From the NCBI GenBank assembly GCA_000969725.1, contig JXSR01S048372.1: a stretch of DNA of 27,137 nt. One strand, written 5' to 3'. The notes beneath the pieces are model-generated. The model made no database searches and had not been told where the DNA came from. It worked only from the letters and a program-made list of their open reading frames with translations. Numbering within the stretch: position 1 is the stretch's first letter; each line of letters starts with the position of its first letter. Both the position numbers and the translations under genes were made by a program. Positions 9,755 to 21,200 of this stretch are shown piece by piece. The stretch comes from Ophiothrix spiculata (taxonomy: Eukaryota > Echinodermata > Ophiuroidea > Amphilepidida > Ophiotrichidae).

Positions 9755-10281
9755 AACCGTAAACTGGAGAAACATTGGTCATTTTTCAGAATTTTTCTGG
9801 TACTGTTTTTCAACAGATCAACATTGATTGATAATTACCACTTATTTGTAACCTTTGGGGTCTCCTCTGCATATTTAAAATGAAAAAGAAAGAAAATCAA
9901 CTTCAAGCTACCCTTAGACTTAAAAAATACCCCCAAAATGCAGTGCACGTGGCAATAAGGTTGATATTCGTGACATTTGGCCTCTTGCTACAGCAAATAG
10001 GCAAACATTACTATTCACAAAGATTTATTTGTGATTTTACAAAGAATTTTTTAAAATGCCATTTTTGGTCAAAAATCAAAATTCTTCGCCAATTTCAAGG
10101 ACATTTGACCTGAGATATATAATTTTTTCTTAAATCTTATAAATTATATTCATTTTTAAAGAAAATTACATCAAACATGACCATAGAAAATGTTATTCTG
10201 AAATATAAACATTTAAATAGAAACAGCATTACTGATCAAAGTTACCTGGCTGACCAATGTTAAATTTCACAGTTTACGGTA
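9755..10281. mobile_element. Diverged inverted-repeat MITE
   Basis: ccgtaaactg at 9757-9766 followed by aacattggtca is mirrored at 10252-10279 (tgaccaatgtt...cagtttacgg), with spacing of about 500 bp. The arms are roughly 25 bp with differences, and TA-like dinucleotides lie at the ends. The interior has no sustained frame. Confidence 0.55.
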
Positions 10282-11005
10282 TATGAATTAAATTTTCAGC
10301 TGCTGAGCTACATAGCAAAAATAATGAGTTGACACGAGCCTTAAAGACAGAACACCAAGTATAAGTTTCTCCATATTTATTAACATCAGAGAGTGTTACA
10401 TATTGATACAGTTGCCATTATTTATTAATTCATTACATTAATAAAATCATGCATACTTTTTAACATCTAATATTTACAAATATGTGTGAAAATATACTCA
10501 TACATCCGTTAACAGTGTTGCCAGAACCTGTCACATTTTGACATAATTTATACAATTCTATTTGAAAAAAGAAATTTGATTACAAATCTTATACATACCA
10601 GCATGCATAGATATTATATACATTGGGTGTCTGAAGATATCACATGAGTGAAACTCAGAGAATATTATACTTTTTCTGAAAGGATAAGTTTTTGAATTTA
10701 CAATATTTACATATTTATAGTTTCAACTCTTGTTTTACATATTTTGCACAAATAAAGAGAAAAGATTTAGGATGAATCATTTTCAAACTTTCTAATAAAC
10801 ATGATAATATTTTGATACTAAAATATTACTCAAAGACACAGCTTTAGGCAAGTGCATTCCATGAGTCAATTTAGAGATAAGATGGCTTTTGTCAAAATGT
10901 AAATTTGTTCCAAAAAGAAATATAGCCAAGGATAATCCAAGAAAGCTTGTAATAAAGCTCATTTCCATTTAACCAAGATCTTTCTTTCTTTATTCAGTTT
11001 CATAT
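10282..11005. other. No gene seen
   Basis: Very AT-rich. TTTATT near 10376 and 10419 would read as AATAAA on the minus strand, but no exon can be tied to them. No repeat structure is evident. Confidence 0.45.
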
Positions 11006-11046
11006 GCAGGAGGAGAACTGGAGTCACCAGCGAAAAACCTGCAGAA
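11006..11046 (-). mobile_element. SINE core fragment
   Basis: gcaggaggagaactggagtc...cgaaaaacctgcag matches the body of the SINE at 15581-15730 over about 40 bp with few differences. The tRNA-like head is not evident next to it, so this is a truncated or diverged copy. Confidence 0.5.
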
Positions 11047-11375
11047 ACAATACACATATATCTTTGAGGTTGGGGACACTCATGACTCTGTCACTTGCCT
11101 TCAAGAATAAATGGTTTTTTTCGTAACTCATCTACATTACTTATTGGTGCCAAGTGAGGGTAACACTTCACTTTTAATGTTTAAAGGATCATTGTCAATT
11201 AATGGTGAAGCTTAAAAATATTTTGCAAAGGGGATGGGGGAGATATGAGGGGATGCGCTCCATTGACCAGCTATAGAATGTTGAACTTGTAAACTTCAAA
11301 GCAATTTGGTGAATACTTGAGACAAAACTCTGATAAATACATTAAATGTGTCAATTTCCATCAAAATTGGTAATT

Positions 11376-12164
11376 TTAAGGTGGTATGAAAGGCAAAATG
11401 AAGTTGCTCTGACTGAGATAAAAATAGGCCTGTTGCAGAGAGCTAAGCAAAAAAATCTTAATTCCAAAAGTTGAGCCAAATCGGACAAACGGTTTTTGAG
11501 ATATTGCTGTTTAAAGTTTCTTTGTATTCTATTGTTTTTGCCAATATATTGATGAAGTTAATGAGGAAAACTGGCAAAATGGGCTCATTAATATTAATTT
11601 TTGCCAATATTTTTCCAATATTTTATGAATAAACCTTCATACTACTTTAACCTTTGATAATTTTAACTTGAAACTTTGCCAATGTGTTTCTATGACCTAA
11701 AACTTTAATGTATGATTTTCCCGCCCATCTAATTTGCATATTTGCATAATTAATTAGCTTTTTGTATAATGCTCATTAATTATGCAAATATGCAAATTAG
11801 ATGGGCGGGTAAATCATATGTTAATGTTTTAGGCCATAGAAACACATTGGCAAAGTTTCAAGTTAAAATTATGTAAAATAAAAATAGTATGAAGGTTTAT
11901 TCATAAGATATTGGTAAAATATTGGCAAATATGAATATTAATGAGCACAGATAGCCAATGTTGCTCATTAAGTTTATCAATATATTGGCAAAAATGATAG
12001 AAAACAAAGAAATTAAAATCAAGCATATCTTGGCAACCATATGTCCGATTTCCTTCAAACAAAGACCATTTTGCTCAGTGTTTTAAGCTTTACTTGTTCA
12101 ATGTAATCAAGTGCCTCTAAATGCAGTTTCTAGTTTCAAGAAACATCCTTTCGACCCACCTTAA
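11376..12164. mobile_element. TTAA-flanked foldback MITE (long hairpin), 789 bp
   Basis: The outer ends read TTAAGGTGGTATGAAAGG and, as complement, TTAAGGTGGGTCGAAAGG, so TTAA bounds both sides. Within it, arms of about 230 bp (11520-11750 and 11775-12010) are near-complementary around a centre near 11763. An example is cccgcccatctaatttgcat against atgcaaattagatgggcggg. Transcripts would fold into one long hairpin. There is no coding frame. TTAA plus GGTGG ends suggest piggyBac or Kolobok mobilisation (inference). Confidence 0.85.
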
Positions 12165-13795
12165 CATAAAACATACACAACAAGAAGGCGATATTTACAT
12201 AGCCAAGCCCATCCTGATATAGGAGATATATTACACCCTCAATTTATGCTTATCATGTTTTTGTTGGGCATCACTTCAGCTATCAGCTGCTGCTCAAAAT
12301 GTGACCATCGAAATATACAGTTAAAATTTTTCCTTTTTTTAAATTGACACATTTCTGAAAACCCCTCATCATCAGCTCTAAAAAGCTTTATTGTCTTGAG
12401 ATATTCAAAAATGAGACAAAGCCAAGTAAAGTGCAGGGTATTGGAAACTCAGTTTATGAGAAAACAGTTCGTAAAATATAAGGATAAAAAAGTCTTATTC
12501 AAAATGAAACACAAAAAACACCATAGACACCAAAAGGTTATTTATTGCACTTTTGTATAATGATTACTTAATTTCTCAAAAACTATGACTTTCACAAAAC
12601 CATTTGACTTATATTTCTCAAAATTAACATCAGCTACTACTTGTTCACTTGTGTACCACAAATAATGTATTTACTCAGAGTAGGCATTTTGCATAATCAA
12701 GATTTTTTCTTTAGATTTATTTTACATTTGGTAAGAGAATCTAGGTTGATCACTGATAATCCAAGATTTTCAACTTTATATTACAAATATGTGAATTCTA
12801 GCTTACAAGACTTTGATTTATTGCACACTTGATGAGAGAATCTAGGTTTATCATCCATATTCCAAGTTTCTCGGTGATAACCCAAGTTTGTCAGCTCAAT
12901 ATTCCACTTTCGATATTGGTGATGTACACTTTTTTGACCAACATGGTTTGATGAAACTCATAAGGTACATCAAGATTTGTCAATGTAGCTTTCAAAAACC
13001 GACAAGTTAAAAATGAAAAACAAGAAGTCCAATCATTTGCTAGTCTTTCACATCTATCTCAAAAATTTTCCAACAAATGTGTGCCTAAATTTTTCAATTT
13101 TTCAAAAAAGTCTGAGTTTTGCATAAATTTGCTCTTAATTTGATATATGGATATGGGCCACCTTTTCTTAAAATATGGCACCTCAAAATTTGCAAGTAGC
13201 AAAATCCTGCCATAGTGACGCCCCCCTAAAGGATTTCCATAAATTTTTTTAAAAAGGCCTAAAAATAGATGGCTAAAATAAAAGCAAGAGAGAGGAGAGT
13301 ACCGTACCAGAAAAAAATTAGTAGAAATGTTTTAACAGATCGCCAAAAATGGTACTTTGTATCATTTTATTTTTGAGAAATTGAAAATGAGATCATTATG
13401 AGTTGTCTGTGTCACTTGTGAGAGTTTTTCCCCCTCTTTTTTTCAAAAGCTACGTCAAAACTTTTTGGATGTACCTTTCGGGCTTCAAATGTCGGTTGCC
13501 CCTCCTAACAAGAAATCCTGGCACACTGGTTTGAAATAACTCAACAGAAAAGGTGATTTAATAAATTCACAAAATTAGTAGGTAAATTGGTCAAGTGGAT
13601 ATGTGTCTTGCTACAAGAGAATCATTGTCTCTATCTTCTGTTTTCTAGCACACTTTAGAGAGCTAGCACCCCAAATATGCATTACAAAAATAGCTACCTA
13701 GAAGATTAATGGTTTATTGCAACCATAAATGGCACATAACATGAAATATACAGACCACAGATTTAGAAAGAGATTTAAAATATCCTGATACCATT
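12165..13795. other. No gene seen; remnants of repeats
   Basis: AT-rich sequence with no credible coding frame. A weak direct repeat (gagaatctaggtt...gata..ccaag) occurs near 12735 and 12836, about 100 bp apart. At 13513-13529 aaatcctggcacactgg resembles a solitary complement of a hAT-like end. Confidence 0.5.
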
Positions 13796-14206
13796 GTATA
13801 CGCCGGGGAAGTACTGACGTCACATTTATGATAATTAGCCCAATACGTGCGATCTGGACCCAAACAAATGATCATGTCCTGAGTGGTTCCACTGATCGTA
13901 TGTATTAACTGTATTAACAGAATAGGCGTACGTAATCATACAAATCAGACTGTTTTTTCTCGGTTGGAAAACGAAAATAACAGCAGGGGTCCAGTCCTGG
14001 TTTGAGAACACAATCTTAAGCATAACAGACCGGCATGTTTTCCCTTTTTTTTTTTTGACGAAAGTTATGGTTTAAAATCGGAGTCAGACTTTTCCCCCCA
14101 TAGACTTAATGTGTGGCAAAAATGGTCACACCGTTTGTTTGGGTCCAAAACGCATGTGTTGGGTGATTAACATAAATTATGACGTCACTACTTCCCCAGC
14201 GTATAC
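13796..14206. mobile_element. Inverted-repeat element with ~78-bp arms
   Basis: The left arm begins GTATACGCCGGGGAAGTACT near 13796 and the right arm ends with its complement at 14206 (cttccccagcgtatac). Both arms contain tgacgtca and ggacccaaacaaa in mirrored order, over 75-80 bp with scattered mismatches. A TATA lies at each junction, consistent with a TA or TATA target duplication. The roughly 411-bp element has no coding capacity. Confidence 0.78.
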
Positions 14207-14307
14207 TGGCCCATATAACATACTGAATCACCCTGGAGCTCATTATGAGGGTAATTGGCTCCTGCTTAAAAAAAGAAACATTCTGCAGTTTCGGTGGGAG
14301 TCATTAA

Positions 14308-14653
14308 AGCAATACTATAAAGTGTTAAAATTGAAGCGCCCCCTGTCACCCATGACTTTTGATTTTTGGGCTTATTGGGTTTGCTTTTGGTAGATATAAA
14401 TACCCTCCAACGATTTGGCTCAAAGATGTTTACTTTTTCTGTTATGGCCATTTGTTGAATTAAATTCGGGATCCCAAATTTAATTCCATATATATTAGTA
14501 TAGGAATGCATGCATGTGCTTTTTACCCATTTTTGGTGGCAAAACAATTTTTTTCACAAAATACACTTGAAAACACATTTAGATAGTCACATTCCTCCAT
14601 TTTATGCTGTTTTTACTATAAACCATTTTTGATCAAAATCTTATAGTATTGCT
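14308..14653. mobile_element. TTAA-flanked MITE, 346 bp
   Basis: It starts AGCAATACTATAA and ends with the complement TTATAGTATTGCT. TTAA lies immediately outside both ends (14304-14307 and 14654-14657). TTAA target sites are typical of piggyBac and Kolobok transposases. The terminal inverted repeat is short (13 bp) and the interior is non-coding. Confidence 0.75.
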
Positions 14654-15580
14654 TTAAACAAACCTGATTACACCCAAATTCTGTCCAAAAGTAAAAAAAA
14701 ACGCAGTATGACAGTTGCAGATCAATTGCAAGTTACTTTCTTTTCCCTTGGAGAAATCCCACACAAATGAGCAGAAATTCTCTTTAATAACTATAGGCAG
14801 TATCTACTATATCAAACATTTGTACAAACAACCTTTAAGCATGGGAATAGATTCAAGTGAAACTGCACAATAGGAAGTATCTGTGTTGCTTTGTAAATGC
14901 ACATACTGTGTTTTTACTTTGTTGGACAGAGTTGGTCTCCATGGTGGTTCAAAATGGCAATGAAGTTTAGATCTCCTTTAACATATACTCTGTCAACCTT
15001 GAAGTACAAACCAAGAAATCAGACACTGTTACCAGCTCTTCAATATTTTGTCTTTGATGATGTTGCAAAAAATTAAATATAAAATGAAACTGATGCATAG
15101 CGTATCCCTTGTATTCTATATTGTGAACTGGCGTTTTTGTATTGTGAACAAGACTAGCAATGGTTGATTAAGACTAAATACTCCATTGAGCATGAATATT
15201 TCATTATTTTGGTATAACTTTTGGCTGATTTTGTTGACAGACCTTGAGCACAAGTTCTTTTAAATATTCCGTAAGATTGGGTACATTGTTATGATTCGAA
15301 AAATACGGACTAATTGAATCCCCCGTAAGGTCATATTGGTTTACATACATTAACCGGCTGCTTACTTTGTACTGCAAGGTTTATAGAGTGTACACAGAAA
15401 GAATATCTCAGATCTCACCAAAGAACCACCACCTTAGCACACCTGCTATAGGCTGTAAGTCTTCTTTGAGACGGTTAAAAAATAATCTTGTTTAGGCTTT
15501 CGCCAAGGAAACCAAACTTCAGCTAAAGGAAGCTTATCTTCAACATGGCTCCAAGATGCTTTTAAATTCAGTTTTTGAAT
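14654..15580. other. No gene seen
   Basis: AT-rich sequence between a TTAA-flanked MITE and a SINE. Neither strand shows a coding frame, tandem array or inverted repeat that I can support. Confidence 0.5.
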
Positions 15581-15730
15581 GCAGGAGGAAGACCGGAGTA
15601 CCCGGAGAAAAACCTGCGGAAGCAAGCATGGACTGAAAATCAAATGCACATAATGAGTCGCGTGCGGGAATCAAACCTGGGACCTCATTGGTGCAAGGCA
15701 AGGGAACCATTACTGTGCCAACCCACTCTT
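15581..15730 (-). mobile_element. tRNA-derived SINE (minus strand)
   Basis: Read on the minus strand, tggcacagtaatgg (15720-15707) fits an RNA polymerase III A box. ggtttgattcc (15677-15667) fits a B box about 30 nt further on, as in a tRNA head. Downstream comes a conserved-looking body ending in the motif ctccgggtactccggtcttc near 15605-15581, a block I associate with the cores of animal SINEs (from memory). A second copy of that body block lies at 11006-11046. No poly(A) or target duplication was resolved. Confidence 0.62.
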
Positions 15731-15879
15731 CAATTTTTTTTTTGGTCATTTTCCTTGAGATTGTTTGTTCCTGAAAGGAAATGGCAAATGGATTCCACAA
15801 AGTCCAACATATTTGTACCAAAATTACAATTTTTTTGAGAAAATTCAAACTCCATCACAATCTACTGCCTTATGACAGG

Positions 15880-16230
15880 TATCACCAAATAATCACCAAT
15901 ACATCATGTGAGTGCAAGAAAGTCATATATGCAATAGCTGCCATTTATCTTTGGATTTTAGACTGAATAACATCTTGTCTTGGGTCAGTGGATCTTGAAA
16001 TGGTTCTTCAGGTGATTACAAGGTGTTACATAAATATAACATGTGGCAACCATTGCAGATAACTTTCTTGCACTCGTATAACAAAGTCATCATGTGAAAG
16101 CAAGTAAGTCATAAGTGCAATAGTTACAATGTTATATGAACTTGCATAGCTCACATTAGTGTTCAGCACTGAGTTAGTGGCTCTGGGAGTTGAAAATGGT
16201 TCTTCAGATGATATGTCACATACCTAATGA
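15880..16230. repeat. Degenerate direct duplication, about 190-bp spacing
   Basis: Two blocks recur in the same order. 'atcatgtgagtgcaagaaag' near 15903 matches 'atcatgtgaaagcaagtaag' near 16089, and 'aatggttcttcaggtgatta' near 15998 matches 'aatggttcttcagatgatat' near 16194. This is a two-copy duplication adjoining the 109-bp array. Confidence 0.6.
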
Positions 16231-17935
16231 GCCATTTCACATAAGTGCTTAGATTCATGCCCAACATTTAGCTGCTTGACATATTGTGTCCACACTCACT
16301 GCATCACACATGGAGTTGGTGAACTGCTATTTTAATTCACATAAGTGCATAGACCCATGTCCTACAGTTAGCTGCTTGACATACACTTACATCACCCTAC
16401 TGCACCACACATGGAAGTGGTGGATGGCTACTTCTAATTCACATGAGTGCTTAGATTCATGTCCAACAGTTAGCTGCTTGAAATATTGTGTCCACACTTA
16501 CAACAGCCTACTGCACCGCACATGGAGTTGGTGGATGGATACTTCTAATTCACATGAGTGCATAGATTCATAGCTAGCAGCTAGCTGTTGGCTTGAAATA
16601 TTGTATCCACACTTGTTACATTTGGATGGTTCCTTCTAATTTACATGAGTGCATAGATTCATGTCCAACAGTTAGCTGCTTGACATATTGTGTCAACAAT
16701 TACAGCACCCTACTGCACCTCACATGGAGTTGGTGGATGGCTACCTATAATTCACATGAGTGCATAGATTCATGTCCAACAGCTAACTGCTTGAAATATT
16801 GTATCCACACTTGTTACATTTGGATGGCTACTTCTAATTTACATAGGTTCATGTCCTACAGTTAGCTGCTTGACATATTGTGTCCACCCTAATGCACCAA
16901 ACAAGGAGTTGGTGGATGGCTATATCTAATTCACATGAGTGCATAGGTTCATGTCCTACAGTTGCTTGATATATTGTGTCCACACTTACAACACCCTACT
17001 GCGCCACACATGGAGTTTGTGGGTTGCTACTTCTAATTCATATGAATGCATAGATTCATGTCAAACAGTTAGCTGCTTGACATATTGTGTCCACACTTAC
17101 AGCATCCTACTGCATTACACATGCAGTTGATGGATTGCTATTTCAATTCACATGAGTGCATAAGTTCATGTCCAACAGACAGCTGCTTGACAAATTGTGT
17201 CCACACTTACAGCACCCTACTGCACCATACAGGGAGTTGATGGATGGCTATTTTGATTCATGTGAGTAAAAACATACATAGGTTCATGTCTTACAGTTAA
17301 GTGCTTGACATATTGTGTCCACACTTAGAGCACCCTATTGCATCACCCATGGAGTTGGTGAACTGCTATTCTAATTCACATATTAAAGTGCATAGGTTCA
17401 TGTCCTACAGTTAGCTGCTTGACATATTGTGTCCACACTTACAGCACCCTATTGCACCACACATGGAGTTGTAGGATGGCTATTTTAATTCACACGAGTG
17501 CTTAGGTTCATGTCCTACAGTTAGCTGCTTGACATATTGTGTCCACACTTACAGCACCCTATTGCACCACACATTGAGTTGTAGGATGGCTATTTTAATA
17601 TACATGAGTGCTTAGGTTCATGTCCTACAGTGAGCTGCTTGACATATTGTTTCCTCACTTACAGCACCCTACTGCATCACACATGGAGTTGGTGGATGGA
17701 TATTTTGATTCATGAGTGCTTAGGTTCATGTCCAGCAGTTAGCTGCTTGAAATATTGTGTCCACACTTGCAGCACCATACTGCACAACACATGGAGAGTA
17801 GGTGGATGGCTACTTATAATTCACATTAAAGTGTGGTTAGATTCATGTCCTATAGTTAGCTGCTTAACATATTGTGTCCACACTAACAACACCCTAATGC
17901 ATCACACATGAAGTAGGGGTGGATGACTCTCTTTA
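16205..17935. repeat. Tandem array, about 109-bp unit, 16 copies
   Basis: The core 'cagttagctgcttgacatattgtgtccacactta' (given here only as a label) recurs near 16269, 16369, 16471, 16582, 16673, 16783, 16862, 16962, 17069, 17181, 17299, 17412, 17522, 17632, 17741 and 17857. The spacing is mostly 100-118 bp. Each unit also carries a catggagttggtggatggct block and an attcacatgagtgcatag block. The period is not a multiple of three and stops interrupt every frame, so the open frames in it are repeat artefacts. It lies directly downstream of the SH2 gene's stop codon and may be transcribed as 3' untranslated sequence. Confidence 0.9.
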
Positions 17936-17937
17936 AT
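17932..17937 (-). promoter_or_regulatory. Candidate polyadenylation hexamer (ATTAAA)
   Basis: On the minus strand ATTAAA occurs about 105 nt past the stop codon of the SH2 gene, just before the 109-bp array begins. ATTAAA is the commonest variant of AATAAA. In AT-rich DNA such hexamers are frequent by chance, so the 3' end may lie much further on. Confidence 0.2.
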
Positions 17938-18041
17938 ATGTGTGAGTGCCAATGTAAAAGTCCTACAACAGTCTGCGGAATAGCTGACTAGGCTAATGAG
18001 ACTGAGTTCAATATATCAAAATCTTAATTCTGAGTCAATGT

Positions 18042-18248
18042 TCAATGGTTCAGTATGAAAGGATCACGTAAATACACAGGTTCTTGGGTCGGAGAGTACA
18101 TGATGACATGATGATGATAGAACTCAAGAATATCTTCTACAGAGTTGAAATCATGATGGGCTATCTGGAATTTGCTTTCTTGCGTTGTTTGTATGACATA
18201 ATGGTGAACCTTGGTACCATACAGCACAGACAACATCAGATCTCCAAC
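18042..18248 (-). CDS. SH2 domain, C-terminal half, and stop (last coding exon)
   Basis: This exon has acceptor aaaattgcag, enters in phase 0 and ends at TGA (18042-18044). It encodes residues 675-742: GDLMLSVLYG (strand C), KVHHYVIQ (strand D, with the conserved phosphotyrosine-contact His690), DFNSVEDILEFYHHH (helix B region) and YLRDPF at the end of the fold. Only four residues (ILNH) follow, so the SH2 domain ends the protein. An architecture of a long disordered region followed by a terminal SH2 is shared by SLP-76/BLNK/CLNK, SHB-type adaptors and SH3BP2. The domain's wording seemed nearest to Crk and Nck from memory, yet those proteins carry SH3 domains. None is asserted. The gene probably acts in the cytoplasm beneath tyrosine kinases (inference). 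Confidence 0.92.
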   Translation of the reverse strand, partial: VGDLMLSVLYGTKVHHYVIQTTQESKFQIAHHDFNSVEDILEFYHHHVIMYSPTQEPVYLRDPFILNH

Positions 18249-21200
18249 CTGCAATTTTAGGAAATGGAAAACAGACAACATGACTTGAATTATCATATTC
18301 AAAAACAAAGAAGTATTGGTTAAAATAGCAAAATAAGATACCATTCACAAATGCTTGTTTGAGAGGGGTTCTGATGAAGAACAAGGAAGGGGAGCTTAAA
18401 AATTTAATCTTTAGTGGTAAAGAGAAAGGTGACCTTGTAAAAAAACCCAGTGACAATTGAGATCACATGCTTTTTCATGGGATTGGCCAATAAATGTTGT
18501 TACCAAAGGAGGGACTGTAATTGATAATGTTTATGACATCTTTTTTTTTTATATCAACCCCATCCTTAAAATTCTTTGTAAAGGGTTACTGATATACTAA
18601 GACAAATGATATTTCACATTCAGTTATTAGAAAGATCAAGTTATGGTGTTTGGAGTTTTTTATCCAGTTTTGAGCTTTCAAGAACTGTTTGGAAAAAAAA
18701 CCCACATTATAGTAAATATGATACAAAGTGCTCAAACAATCATCAATATATAATGACATAGAATTAGTATACTTGTAAACTGATCATCTAAATAATCCAA
18801 CCATATAGACATTATTTTATGTTGTATTAGAACTATATTGACCCAATCGTGAACTTTACTGGCTAGATGACTAACTAGCGCTCATATGATTTGACACATC
18901 AAAGATTTGTTCTGAGAAAATCCACAGTTTCCTGTCTTTGTCTCTCTGAGCCTGCTATGCACAGGTGCTATAGCTTGAGCTTGGTGAATGCAATGTTTTA
19001 TTTGATGGGATGGTCAGTGCTATTCAAATATGTGAAAGTTCACAACCAACTTTCAGTAAAGACAACCCCTAATCATTCATAATTTTGTGAAAACTTGCAA
19101 GTATCAATTAAAATTTCAGAGAGTCTTTCTCCATAGAGTTGCAATGGGAGGAGGCAGCATTTGTTTTCACCGTGTTAAACAGGCAAAAGTCCAGGATATC
19201 CGCTTGTGCCTATTTAGCTGGATTTAAACAGTGGACGACTGAGTTGCTGCCCAAGCAGTGATTCGGTCCCTGCATTTTATCTCTGTCCATGAAGTATTTT
19301 GACTTTTTTGTTATTTTCAAAAGCGGGACTTAGTGAGATCTAATTCTATTAGGGTCAACATAATTTGGACTGAGTAGAAAATGTCACATGAAATAGCTTG
19401 TATGTGTACTTTTGTGTGACAAATAAGATAACAGTGGACATTTTGCCAATGTTAAATGATAAGGTATATGGACAGAATGACAGGAAATACAGGCCTTCAA
19501 AAAGATATCTGATTACACCAACATCTTGATAGAGAATTAAATGTAACAAGTGTGTGCTTGTATTGGGAGATTTTCTTTAAAAATCATTTGAATATAAAAG
19601 CATGTTACTTTCCTTTTCAGTGAAGCTTGTAGCAACAATTATGCTCATATAAAAAATACCATCATTTACTGAAAGCAGAGATTCAGTAGAGGATTTGCAG
19701 TTTTAGTTTTTCCTGTTATGTTATGTTAGAATTAAATTTATGAATGTAAAATATTAAGATGGGTCCTCAATGGAGCATGAGTCTACTTGTATGAATTTAA
19801 TAAAAGCATGCTAAGTGTGGATAGAATGAATCAGGTAAAAATTTGAAACCAAAAATCATGCTTATGTCCATGGTTCATTTAAATGTCCTTAGCATATAGG
19901 CCAAAACTATACTGTGGAGGGTATGACAAGCTTTGTTACTACTCCCATTTCCCAATATTTTGAAAACACAGGTACCCATTTCTGTCACCTAAGAATCTCG
20001 CACAAAGACTTAACACCTGGAAAGGGCACTGACATAGAAAGGTGGTATGGGTATGTGCAGCCCTCAAGGCCCACTTTTTACGCCTTGTTTGCCACTCTCT
20101 ACAACCTGTTTCAAGCACAACCTTTAGTTCACAAGCCCTGTTTTTGGAAATTTAGTTCTCAAGACCACCATTTCAAGCAAAACTAAGATAGATAGTAAGT
20201 TCACAATGGTCAGCCACACACCCCTACCAAACCAAAATTTGAGTCATTGAGTAGTAGTAATCTAGCCTGAATCTAATCCCCTACCCTACCAACATTATCC
20301 ATAGAATAAATCTATAACATGCAGATTAATGCAGGAGATAAACTTCACATGTCAAAACTGCCAAGTGTGGGTCCCCCAGGACTGACTTGCTGAATTGATA
20401 TAAAACAATAGCAAGTCAACTGATCTGATTGGTTAGATGATTCACCCATTGTGGACCCTGGAGTAGATAGTGAATTTAACCCTTAACTGCTGTTAATATT
20501 TCAGTGGGTCTTGTTTATAGTTTTCTTTTGTAAAGAATAATCTATACTTGTTTGACTGCAAAAAGTATTTGTATTTCAACCAGATTTCATGTATATTGGT
20601 AAAGAAATGACTATTTCATGATAGAATATTCAATGCATGTGTATTCTATACATAATTTTTTCACCATTAAATCTCCTTTTAATCCAAAAATGCACTTGTG
20701 GATAGGTATAAAAAATTTAAACATGGATAATTGTTGCATCAAATATAGTGGACTCTGAAATATTCTATTTGATAGTGGACTCTGAACCAGCCCTAACTCT
20801 CAGCCAAGCCAAACTGAAATAGGTGAACATCAATCAGCACTCTGTATTTGTCTGTGCTCTGTCATAGTTTGCGCAGACATTCCCAACTTGCTGGATTTGC
20901 TCTTTTGTACTAATCAAAGGATCCATGAAATCTTTCGCAAGTTCAACATCAACCCTAAGCTTTTTGAAAGACTTTTACATCATTTTCAGTGTAAGCGGTA
21001 ATATTGGCAACATGTGACATTTGCACCCTGTAGGCCTATATCATATGTATAAACATTAGAATTTTGTTCATTCTTTAATATCGGTGGCAACAAAGACAAA
21101 TGCCAAAAGAGTTGAAACTTTTAAAATTTGCTTTATCAGCAGATCCATGCAAAACTAAAATTTCTTTTGTTTTATTTGCAATCAATTAAGCAAAAGAAAT

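Noticed and set aside
10340-10430. Minus-strand AATAAA signals as the 3' end of the SH2 gene
   Set aside because: This would need an untranslated region of more than 7 kb running through several transposons; such hexamers are expected by chance in this AT-rich stretch.
16286-17911. Cys/His/Trp-rich repeat protein (…CLTYCVHTYSTLLHHTW…)
   Set aside because: Produced by the 109-bp array; the unit is not a multiple of three, frames shift between units and stops interrupt them.
16205-17935. CRISPR-like array
   Set aside because: The units are diverged along their full length with no constant repeat and unique spacer division, and the setting is eukaryotic.
19130-19270. Possible SINE or tRNA-like sequence
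   Set aside because: No paired A and B boxes at proper spacing could be found on either strand.
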